A stretch of 64,000 nt of DNA from positions 62,001 through 126,000 of the forward strand of contig JAVTVJ010001123.1 of assembly GCA_034509425.1 (NCBI GenBank), read 5' to 3'. The translations under genes and the position numbers were made by a program. Positions 36,228-47,200 of this stretch are shown piece after piece. Below the pieces are notes generated by a model. That model saw only the letters and a program-made list of their open reading frames with translations. It was not told the origin of the DNA and searched no databases. Numbering within the stretch: the first letter of the stretch is position 1; every line of letters begins with the position of its first letter. The stretch comes from Eopsaltria australis (lineage: Eukaryota > Chordata > Aves > Passeriformes > Petroicidae).

Positions 36228-39015
36228 GAATTTGGATATATCTTACAGATCTGGTCCCAAACTTTGGCATTATGATTTTAAGCCTCCAGTGACATTCCCA
36301 CAAGGCACACACAGGAAACAGATTTCCAATTTGAAAAAACATGTTTGATCTCTCTGTCTAGTGCTGGAGACTGTTCACTGGTAAGCAAATTCCTGCATTA
36401 ACTATAGTCTTCTCAATATTTACATTTGGCCTGCTCTACATATTGATATACAGAGAATAAATGTTAGGGGATACTGAACATCAAATCCCGATAAAGGGAA
36501 GGCAGTTACAAACTTTTACAATTTAACAAAGTATAATGGCCTCTGAGAATGTCATTCTTCCGGAGGAAGCATTTAGCTGACTATTCCCCCCAAATGGCAT
36601 GGTTTAATTAGGCTAAAATAATCACCACAGTAACTTTCTGTGACACCAAGATCAAAGGTAGAAGAGAAAAACCCCTGAGACTCTCCCATCTAGTAAGAAA
36701 AGCAGGTTGGATGACATAAAAAGACTGAGGTGAAGAGAGTGACAAAGCAAAGGAGAAGGAGCCTGGGGCAGATGTCATCCAGGCTGACATTGCAGGCGAC
36801 AAAAGCCCTGCCAGAACACTGCTCACAGCACACATCAGTAGATTCAGCCATCACACAGGGCTGTCAAACGCTGTTCTTCTACTAGAGAAGGGTGGCAAGA
36901 AGGAATGAGCAGCCAGACTCATCTCTTTGGTGCATACAAGTCTTGTCCTACTTTTGTGTGCTGAAATGCAAAGCAACTTGTTTTACTTCAGCAGTAGATT
37001 TCAAGACTTAATTCCTGCATTGGCCAAGGTGCAGATACCAAGGTCCAGATATCAAAGTCCATCTTAAGTTGTTGCAAGTGCCTAATTTAGAAGGAGAAAG
37101 GAGAATTGGGTTTTCATTCATATATTTCATTACAATTAACATGAAACCCAGAATTCATTCATTCACAAGACCATGTTTTGCTTTGCTTTTCTCCTTTGCA
37201 AAAGGATTCATTGAAGATGGAAGATAATGAGTCTTTCTCCCCAGTTTTTTCCTGAGTTCAGGATTGACTATTGGGCAGATGACATGCTCAGAGTAAAAAT
37301 TAAGATAAGCACTTGAAGTTATATGCAAGTATTTTTCATCATAATTTTACCCTCATCCTTCTCATTCTAGCCAGGTAAGCAGAAGCAAGGGTATTTCTCT
37401 GACTCATAGGACAAGTCCCACACACCACCACTGCGGGGTCCTCCAGCACAGCAGCAGCATTTCAACATACCTTTTCCTCTTCCTGCCCCTTCCCCATTCA
37501 AACTCACTTCACATCTCATGTTTCTGGTTAACTCAGTTCAACTCTGGTCTCCAGATTTAGCCTGGCTGCTCCCTGCTCGACACAGGGATGTTTGCCCACA
37601 GACAGCTCCTGATCTCTCAGAAGGGAACACACCATACAAAACTGATCCCTCTACAGTGTCATCAGAGATCAGCCAAAGGCAGCTGAGCATGAAGTGCAGT
37701 GTGTAGCTGCAACTATAAATGCATTTTCACCACAGATTTCCCAAGCTGTAGCTATCACTTTGCCTGACAGCCTCAGAGCCCTCTCTGATGTCAGATGTCT
37801 GTATCACCTCTATGATGCCCACACTGGATGACTCTCCTCTAAGATGCACACACTGGATCCCAATGAAGGAATGCAGGCAGAATCTTTATTCAGCATTCCT
37901 GAGAGTTTCCTCTTAGATGAGCACAGAGTTTGCTTTTTTCTTTTTCCCTTGACAAGTAAAAGGTTTTTCATCGTGATGAAAGAGTCCTAATTTATAATTA
38001 CACTGATTGTGCAAATCAAAGAATTGTTTTAGGCTAATAATACACCTGCAACTTCACATCTGTATTACTTTAACACAGGAATTGCAACACCAGAGCAATC
38101 CATTTAGGTAAAAACCTAAAGAGATTTATTCTACAGACAAATTACTGCAGCCAAAGCCATCTCAATTTGTTCCTTTCAAGTTACCTGCAGCTGGGTGATT
38201 TACTGTCTTTGGGATTCTCTCCCAAGAACAAAGAGAAAGGTGACAGATCTCCAGTTCCTAGAACTGACAAGTTGTGGGGAGAGGGAGGAACAGAGAAAAG
38301 CATTACACTGCCCATCTTGCAGTGATTTAAAAGATTCAAAGATGAGAAAGAGCCTGTGAGCAAATTCTGGCCTTTATTCAAAACCATGTCAAAAATGCTT
38401 CCTGTGCTTAATTTCTTCCTCTACTAAAAGCTTATTAAATTGTTATTCCTAATGACAAAAGCAGCATGCAAGGACCTCTCTCTGCTCAGTTGATGTGCCG
38501 GTGCATCTTCTTAATGCCACACATTGCAATGTGTAAGACCTCATTTAACCAGCAAGACGCATAAAAATTACCCTCCACTTCAGTTTTAATGACAATATAA
38601 TTCATCTCCAACAGTGTCCCAACCAACTAGCTTTCTCTTTATTATCCTGAATTGTTTTATTAGTTTTAGTAAACCAATAATTAGCCTTTGCTGATTTAAA
38701 AGTCTATTTATGTACTAAATAAAAGTAGGTAAAACTGAGCTCAGGTTCTTTGCTACAGAAGTGAGCTTTGCAGGGCAGGACTAGCTTTTCTGTGTGACCA
38801 CAATGTGCTATCACTACACACTGCAGAAATTAAGAAAATTCAACTTCGTTATTGAAAAGCACAGTGAGTATTTTTACACTATTTTGACAGCAGAGCTGCA
38901 TATTTCAACATCCAGAACAATTTCCCAATAATCACTAAAAGAAAACATATTTCAGCTCTCAGTGTGGCTCAGTGACACCCTACTTGAAGGTTAAAGCTTT
39001 GACAGAAAACGACCA
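36228..39015. other. Unannotated DNA
   Basis: 2.8 kb with no recognised repeat, exon or RNA gene. Confidence 0.6.
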
Positions 39016-39128
39016 AGTCACAGAGTCTTTGAGGATGGAAGGGAGATCACCCAGTCCAACCACTCTGCTCAAAGCAGGGTCACACAGAGCAGGCTGCTCA
39101 GGACCCAGTTTGACTAGTTCCAAGCATG
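39016..39128 (-). mobile_element. Short, diverged CR1 fragment
   Basis: gtcacagagtctttgaggat followed by ggaagggagatcacccagtc and caaccactctgctcaaagca matches a CR1 3' end with substitutions. Confidence 0.7.
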
Positions 39129-42100
39129 GACATTACAATGTAACATCTATAATAATATTTTTGACCCTTTAAAAACAAATATAAAAAAATAACAATGTAA
39201 ATTTTCAATAAATAATGTTCTCAAAAAATAAGCCTTTTATTGAGAAAAGGACATAGAAAAAATTTCTGACTGATGAGTTGAACATGGGCAGCAACTGGAG
39301 AGAAGCAAACAGGTCACTGTGGTGCCTCTGCTCTAGACTGGATGATTGAGTGCCACGTGGGCTCACAAAAGCACAGTCACAGTTTGGAAGAGCCTTTAAG
39401 AGCCTGGACAGCACTGAGAGGCTAAAAGCAAAAGCATCCCTACTCCCATGCCTCCTCCTCATATTTATATCCCAACAAAGCTATCCCACACAGTGACTGG
39501 AAATCCAGTGCAAGGAAAGCCTTGAAGGGGTCTAGCCACTGTGAGTCTCTACTCTTTGGAGACTTGGAGCAGCCTATGATGTTGACCAAAGGTCCACACT
39601 ACACTGCACTGGTTTCTCAGCTGACTAGAGAGCACAATCTTTACCCTTCTCTGCAGCCTCAGGCTCTGCACCCTGCTCCTCCAGAGACCTATACACTCAG
39701 GTTATCCCAGAGCTGCTTCTGAGGTCAAACTCCACATCTCTTTCATCTCTGGGGGCACACACAAACATATCTTGTACTTTGCAGAAGGAGGAACCAAGAG
39801 CAAAGAGAATTCTTTCCTTTGCACGACCATCTCCTTAGCTTCAATCCGTGCTTCCTCACTGTGATCCACAGCCTCTGAGATCCACAGTGAAACCAAGAAA
39901 AAGAACCTGGGAAAGGTTAAAGGTGTCAATAGGAACAATGCACAGATAAATAAAGTGGAAGAGACTGAAAACCACTGAAGTAGCTCCAGTATTTTGGATC
40001 CCAGTCACGGGATAGCATAAAGCATCCTTTATTTCAGCCTGACAAGCTCCAAAGAAAGTAACACCAGATCAAAGGCCTGTATATAGAGTACAGAGAAAAA
40101 CAGGAGTAAAAGGAATTAGTTTTCCCAACAAAACTTCAGTTAATTCATTGTCTAGAGCAGCTATTTCACCTCTTCTGTTATCTGTAATTGCACTTTCATC
40201 CAATCCATAACCACCACAATGTGAAAACCAAGGACATTTTGCAAGAACACAAGTTATCATTTGAAACATCAGTTAAAAATCACAAACAATAAAATCCTTG
40301 TGAATGACTGCTAAATCTTCATTCTAAAGAAAAAAACATCACACTTCATCTCAAAATTGCACTCTGCCAGCAACTATTTTAAAATAAATTTTAAAAAAGA
40401 AATTGGAAGTTCAAGCTGAGCAGAAACAAGGTAACAATTTCAGAATCAGACCATTGGCCAAAAAATATGCATTCAAATGAATATTGTGAAAATAGTATAC
40501 ATTTTCTCTTGCGTAGGTGATAGCTCTCAATTCTGAAGTAGACTTAGAGTGTGGTTTATCATTACATAAAATATAACTGGCAACTAGTGTATTCCAATGT
40601 ATCTGTATGGCTAACATGGATAGTTATGAACTATGTCACTTGCACAGGATATCTGAATACTTGTGTTTAAAATTATATTGCATAAAAGAGTACATACTGC
40701 ATGGCAGTCACTGTTTCAATAATTACTGGTTTTCATATAATTTCTGCATCATTAGTCCATATTATTCTTTTATTAATGGAGAAATCTCCATGCATACAAT
40801 GTATGCTTGTTGGCAAAGTTGCATTATTAAGAAAGGATGACTGGAGGGATTTAAAAATAAAAGCCATTACAGAAATTTAGATGCTATTAAGAAAAATGCA
40901 AACAATTTTCACTGTAGAAGAACAACAGTAAAAGGAAAGATCATTACAAGATTATTTCAGATAATAAATGACTCTTGTAATGAACTTACAATTTTGAGCT
41001 CTTACAATAACTGACAGTTATTTAGTAATATCACAATCCTATCAGTTGCTTAGAATGGGTTGTGGATAAGTAATTTTTGTTTAGTCTGGGTTTTTTCAGA
41101 TCTGTTATGGTATATTGGCTTTAGAGAGCTTTAACTGCTGCCGACATCGTGTCACAAGGAGAGGAACAAGACATCTTTCAGAACAGTATCTTTATATGTA
41201 AAGTGAGGACCTGAGTTAACGCTCACCATTAAAAAAAAAAAACAGTAACATTAATACACTTCCAAATTGCCTAGGACACTTCCTGCTTCCTTAACAGCAT
41301 GTTGGTGTCAGCAAACATCACTGAGTCCTCCATAGCCTTTCCAAAAAAGAAAAACAAAAACCACTGAGCACATGCATACATGAATTGCAATAAGGTCTGA
41401 TTGTGGCCTGGCCACCCTGCTCCACTCTGGGAATGATTGATACACACCTACTCCTTGACCATCATCCATCATGTCACCGATTGGCTGCACAGTCCTTAGC
41501 CACACTCACCTGTGGCACTGAGATCAGCTTCTGCATATGATGGGCAGACCCCTCAAAACACTGTGATGATTGTCACCACACAAAGTTACTGCTCAAAAGG
41601 CACCTTAAGCCATGTCATCCTAGCTCAAGAATAAAGTGAGGCTAATTTGGAGATGCTTAGAGCTCAGGTGTCATCCATCCATATCCAAATCTGACATTCA
41701 TAAATATATGCATAGTCTGCACCAGCCACATCTCCCCACCTGTCCTGCTTGGGGGGGACAGCTCTCCTCAGAAAAGCCAAACAGAGCAGATGAAACTGGC
41801 ACTTTTTAGGTTAGGCCAAGTGCACATCCTGTCATGCATAGTCCAGCACACACAGCACTGTTGCTCCTCCACTCTTACTCCAGCAAGGCCACCACACCAC
41901 TGTGCTGTGGGGCCATCCCTCCTCTGTGTTCTTGCCACATCCCTCAGCCTTCCTGCAGACACTCCACAGAGACACACTCAGAGGGACCAGCCCTGGGCTC
42001 CAGTTTCCACTGGCTAAAGCTGTATTCTCAGAATGGGAACGCTCTGGTCCGGTTCTGTGATGTACTATGGCAAAGGAAAATCAGACCTATCAATCCAATA

Positions 42101-42229
42101 GTTGCTTCACGGTGGTTTTTAATTTAAAAGCTTATTTGCACTAATGGTCAGGAAGAATCGGGTATTTTGTTCTTGCAGGATTGTCGTGGAGTAATCGCAA
42201 GTTTAAAATTCCCGGTGTAAAAAGAGGAG
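39129..42229. other. Unannotated DNA left of the CpG-dense block
   Basis: 3.1 kb, AT-rich to about 41.2 kb. A good minus-strand donor-like site (CCACAG then GTGAGTG, boundary at 41511/41510) stands alone. No gene recognised. Confidence 0.55.
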
Positions 42230-42339
42230 GTGGAGCCAGAAATGAGGTATCTGGTATGACAAGTTCCGCCTACAGAAAACTCATAAAACCAGGAGAACAC
42301 CTGGAGAGACCCTCTTTTTAGACTTCCAGCAGATCGAGA

Positions 42340-43150
42340 GAGAGGACGTGGCTCTCTTCCCCCCGCGCCGTCTGATGGGGCCCCCTCAGGCCACACACGT
42401 GGCCTGGGCTGGCGGGCCGCGATGGTGCGGGGGAGGGGGGGAAGGGAGGGGGAAATGAGCGGACCCAAGCCAGCTCTTAGGCAGAAACAGTTCAGCCAAG
42501 CGGACATGCTAACTACGGTAGGCAGCGCCAGGCTCCCTGGCTCTGAGCCCCGCTCTGCTGCCCCAGGCCGAAGTGACTCAGCTTTCGCCGGCCTCCGTTG
42601 GGCTGGCCTGGGCCAGTTTCGCGGCGCCGCTCGGCTCCGCCCGAGCTGGGAGAGGCTTTATTCTGCTACCCCTGGCCAAGGAACTTTACCGGCTCCGCTT
42701 TGCCTAGCCTGGGCCAGGCTGGTCCCCCCCCTCCGCGGCGCGGCCCGGCGGGAGGAGGGTTTGGGGGCGGGCCCCATAGGGCTCGGGACCGCCCCGCAGG
42801 TTAGCTCCGCAGCGCGGCTCGGCGCGGGAGAGAGGGAAGGCTCGGAGTGGGCCCCTCCTATAGATCGGAGGCGGCTCCGTCGGCTCCTTGCAACTCGGTG
42901 CGAGAGAGAGCTCGGGGCCTGCCCTCTTAGAGCGTGGACGCGGCACCGCTGGTCGACCCGGCGCGCAGTCTGGCGCGGGAGAAGGCTTAAACTGCTTCCC
43001 TCTCCCCCCCACTCTCTTGCAGGTTGGGTGCGGCCCCGCCGGGCCCCTACGACTCAAACACGGGTTAGATGGGAAAATGGCACAAACAAAACTCCTTCCC
43101 TCAGTTCAAACGCGGACTTATTACACTTAAACCACGCGGGCGAAAGTCAT
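42340..43150. promoter_or_regulatory. CpG-dense block (CpG island-like)
   Basis: About 800 bp, much richer in G+C and CpG than the rest of the window, with GGGCGG boxes and many intact CpG sites. It could be a promoter, in principle for FGD3 about 21 kb to the left in minus orientation. The other reading is the leader of the LTR element whose polypurine tract and LTR follow at 43430-44035. On the plus strand a pyrimidine-rich acceptor-like site (ctctcttgcag) ends at 43022, while no convincing minus-strand donor was seen inside the block. Sequence alone does not decide between these. Confidence 0.6.
42530..43050. repeat. Degenerate ~75-100 bp CpG-rich tandem repeat, about six units
   Basis: A recurring core of the form GCGCGGCTCGGCGCGGGAGAGRG appears near 42736, 42811, 42886 and 42961, giving a regular spacing of about 75 bp. 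Each is followed by a GGGCCCC/CCTCTTA part and a GGCGGCTCCG-like part. Two longer, more diverged units precede them (for example tctgctacccctggccaagg near 42661 and tctgctgccccaggccgaag near 42552). Confidence 0.65.
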
Positions 43151-43429
43151 GTGAACATCGCCCAGCCGAAAATTAACTGTTTCCTTTTAAATATCAGGAT
43201 GGGACTTGGGAGTATTGGTTTCCCCCCCACACCCAGAAAGAGCACAGGAATGAAGGCACCTACAAAAGGTACAGCATAGAGACTATAAGTTAATAAATGT
43301 AACCAAGCTTATATTCAAAGAAGGAAGAGATGAGGAGTGCTTTAAAGCTGAAAATTCTTTTGTAAAAAACAGGTTGATAAACTCAGCTATAATATATGCT
43401 GTAATATATGAACAATGGTCTAAAAGAGA

Positions 43430-43443
43430 CGAAAAAAGGGGGA
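43430..43443 (+). other. Polypurine tract next to LTR
   Basis: A run of purines ending aaaaaaggggga directly abuts the TG that opens the LTR at 43444, as in LTR retroelements where plus-strand DNA synthesis starts. Its presence means some internal element sequence lies to the left. Confidence 0.7.
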
Positions 43444-44035
43444 TGTAATGTTCTAGGTTGTAAGCAGTGGACTAAGACTCTTGTGTATACAGTTTCCTTG
43501 CCCCGCGAATAGTAGAAGACTTGTGTCGCCGATAATGAAGAAAGGGGATTTCGTTGCCACTGTAATAGAAATGTTCATCCTCAAAAAAGCATCTCAATGA
43601 CCATCATATGTCTATTGGTAGTAGCCCTGGGAAAGCTACTGAAATGGGAAGGGGTCTAGAGAAGCAAATCTTTTTTCCTTTCGGGGGGGGGGGGGAATGT
43701 TGCTTGCTGGAAAGCTGATAACCATGGAAACTATATTTCCTATGAGGAGTCAACATGATAGGACAAAAGAAAGTTTCTCTCTCTACATGAATTAAGAAAA
43801 GAACTATTTTTTTTTTTTTCGAGCGATGGTGATTTAACTACAGGTCGAAGTGTTACCTTTTGTATGGTCAGTAGGAAAGAAATGAAAGTGGTGGGGAGGG
43901 CAAAAGAGTGTCCTAAAGGGTTTGTGCTGATGCCTGATTATTATTCCTCTTTTAAGTCTGTTAATAAAATTCATTTTTTTGTATTCCTTAAAGTATAAGC
44001 CTGCTTTGCCTACTATTAATCCTTATCTCGCAACA
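43444..44035 (+). mobile_element. 3' LTR of an element with no visible 5' LTR
   Basis: A 592 bp unit from TGTAATGTTCTAGG to TATCTCGCAACA, with an AATAAA signal near 43963 and a G13 run at 43683-43695. The adjacent polypurine tract shows it is a 3' LTR and not a solo LTR. I could not find its 5' partner in the window, nor gag, pol or env-like coding sequence, so the element is deleted or is a non-autonomous type. Confidence 0.72.
43683..43695. repeat. G13 homopolymer in LTR
   Basis: Thirteen consecutive G bases on the plus strand within the LTR. Confidence 0.95.
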
Positions 44036-44121
44036 AAATCAAATAATTTTGGATACAAAATTAATGTTTCTACCTAGTTTTGATCCCCCAAACCTCAAAA
44101 CCACAACAAGGATGCACAGTT

Positions 44122-44245
44122 AGAGAATCACAGAATGGTTTAGGTTGGAAGGGACCTTGAAGACCACCTCATTCCAACACTTGCCATGGGCAAGGACACC
44201 TTCCACTAGACTAGGTTGCTCAGAGTCCCATCCAATATGACTTTG
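44122..44245 (-). mobile_element. CR1 LINE 3' end
   Basis: agagaatcacagaatggttt then aggttggaagggaccttgaa and caaggacaccttccactaga. About 120 bp, starting less than 100 bp after the LTR. Confidence 0.87.
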
Positions 44246-47200
44246 TGAAAAAACAACCAGAATAAAACTAGAAACAAATTGAAAATCCTAGTTAATCTCT
44301 CCAGTTTTCTGGTCACAGATCCAAGAATATTTCTTCTTTCTCACCATGGTGGACCTTCTCTTCCTGCCCAGACACTTGAATGCAACTCCTACAACATTCC
44401 TAACCCAGTATCTACAAAAGACTTTCTTTGACTGAACAGGTCCCTCTTCCTCTCCGTCAGAGCAGGCAGTTTGAGATTCTCAGTTGCACAAAAAGTCGAC
44501 ATGTCTTGCTACAGATATATGTTGAGAAAGGCATAGAGCACGAGATACACTACTGATTCCACTAATCTTCCACAAGGAGATGCATTTGATAAAAGGAACC
44601 TATGACTGGCTTAGTGTAACAAACATTAAGTGCATCAATCTTCAGTTCTTTCTGCATTTAATACAAGTGGCTAACCAATATATGTTGTAGCAATCTTACA
44701 ATTCTGTACCTGTCATTTAAAAACGTTTAATAATATTTGAATGTCAAGAGCACACAGCATACACAAAGCACGGGCAGTTTTCAGAATAAGTGATCCAAGA
44801 GTGTTTGGGATGTTCTCCAAATACTTCAGTTCAGTGACCTCATCTGATGATGAAATTATGACAGCTAGATTACAGTTACGTCAAAGAATTCATTCTAGCC
44901 ATGAAAACTATACAAATGTCTTCATATCAAGTAAAATTCAATTTGTCACACATTCTAAACTATATTATACACTAGGGTTCCTCCTTCTGTATAGTAAGGT
45001 ACATTTTATTTCAAAACAATTTCAGAATTAAAAATATAAAAGCTATATAAAAGTCATAACAATATATTGTCTTCTTTTACTAAAGAACTTAAGTTGTAAT
45101 AACATTTAACAGCATAAAATTCCAATCCACTCAGCAATTTGTCGGAAACACACATGAAAACATTAAATTAAAATTACTGGGTTTTGACATTTAAAAAAAA
45201 TTAAACAAATTTTCAAATTGATAAATCAAACAGCTTTGGTGTTCAAAGGGGATGCAAACAAGTCTTTTAAGAGTCACCACCATCTGGGCATCAGGGACAG
45301 CAGGCAGGAGTTGCCTCTCTCCCCGGGGACATTTGAACACTGTGAACTCATCATTACCATTCTTATGTAGATCACACCATGGATGTTCAATGACATTTTA
45401 CAGACAGATAACACTAGAAAGCCCTGCCCTTAGGAACCAAAGCCTTCGGGGACAGGGCAAAGACTGTATACCACACTTTTCAAACTGGAACTATCCATGT
45501 CACTGAGAAGTGGTTTATGGGTCAGAGCCCTGCAAAAAGGAAGATGTTGAACTTTGTAACCATTTCCTCAGAAAAGACAACAAATTACCTGTATTTAATC
45601 TTCAAAATACCTGTGATTATTAGGAAGTCAGCTCTGACTAGTGCTGCAGGACATAACACTAGTAATGGTTCTAGAAAGCCCATTTAGAGACTTACTGAAC
45701 ACCTCACCTCTTGCAAAGCAACAGCAATGCAACTAAGAGCATAAATACAACAGAAGCTACAATTACAAAGTCAAAATCTGGTACTACTACTGATAGAAGA
45801 TATTCTCCAGACCATTACCAACATAAACCCCCTGGCTGTCAGTAATGTTCTTTCTCCAGTCTCAGTCCTCCATGACCTAAATATTCACTGATTAGTTCTT
45901 CTGTGTATTTAACTCTTTGAGGGTCCAGACCTGAAGCCCTTCATATTTTTTCATCTAGACTGCTCAGAAGCAACAAGAGCACTGGGCAGCTCCTTTGGAA
46001 GAGAAACTCAGCACCTGGTTGGACCAGCACATGAGCTCCACTGGCGTTCCGTTTTTTGTATCTACTGCCATTCTGCTTCTCACAGTACCATTTAAAATGA
46101 CATTTTAACAAACCAGACCAAACACCCAATAGCATAAAAAAATGGTAAATCCTGGGCTAAAGGACAGAATTTAACAAAAGTACAGGATACAGGTGGTGGC
46201 ACTGATGGTGTGGTTTTATACTACCCTTAACGTCCTCCCACTGAAAGAGTTGTCCTGCCATGCTCCCTCCACCACAGACTTTATATTATTCTTACTTAGA
46301 AGGCTTTGACCCAACTCAGAGTTGATTCAGCTGATCCCATGCATAGGGCAGTGGTGTGAAAGCTGTGTTTGGGGTGGAAGCCAGGAAGACCACAGGCAGC
46401 AGAAAGAGGAATTGGGCTTGGAGGCATCTTCTACGGTGGTACTGCAGGCAGGACTGCTGTTGTGACAGGTCCTACACTCTGCTGAACCCTGGAAATGACA
46501 TGGTTTACTGCAACTGAACTGGCCAGCAAACAGAAACACTTCATCTCAATTATTATTACCTAATGGCATGGAAAAAATATATCAAAACCTCTTGTTCTGC
46601 AACCAAATACTTTTTCACTGGGAATCATAATTATTCAAAGAAAGTGATACTGTTTATTCCTCTTAAAAGCAAAGTCATCTTTACAAGGAAAATAACCTCA
46701 GTTTCATCTTTCCACCTTCTCAGACCACAGTATTTTTACCACTCCTTCACTAAATACAACCCAAGTTAAACCAGCTTGCCTTTTATAACGGAAGAGGTCA
46801 AGACCTTGAGCTTTTACAGTGAAGTGTTTTTTCCAGACCTCTACAATTTTTGTGGCAAGGGGTCTTCATTGCCATATCACATCTATAGGGGAAATTAAAC
46901 TCCAAGTGATCCCATGCTTAAGTGAAAAGGCTCAGTTTTGGTTTCCTGGTGGGACTTGCATATGCAAAAACATTTTTCTTGGCGGGGGGGGGGGAAGCAA
47001 GGCAAAGAACAATAGCTCTATAAAAAGCAGGATTCAATTTTAGCATTTGTTTGTGAATTTATCCACTATTATGAGGTCTTCATTTTTCTGAAGGGATGGA
47101 AAGGGGGACCCTGTAAGTTGAAAAGAATTTTATTTTTAAACTTTGGATGCAGTTCTTCATGGCAGTCCATACACACACCCTCCCCATGTACTGGGAAGGG

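Noticed and set aside
41511..41531. Minus-strand donor CCACAG then GTGAGTG near the CpG-dense block as the end of a first exon
   Set aside because: The short ATG-led frame ends in phase 0, and nothing else links it to FGD3.
42422..43279. 285-codon plus-strand ORF in the CpG-dense block
   Set aside because: Composition follows the GC-rich repeats (Arg, Pro, Gly, Ala), no domain or retroviral gag landmark is present, and the opposite strand is also open. GC-rich DNA has few stops by chance.
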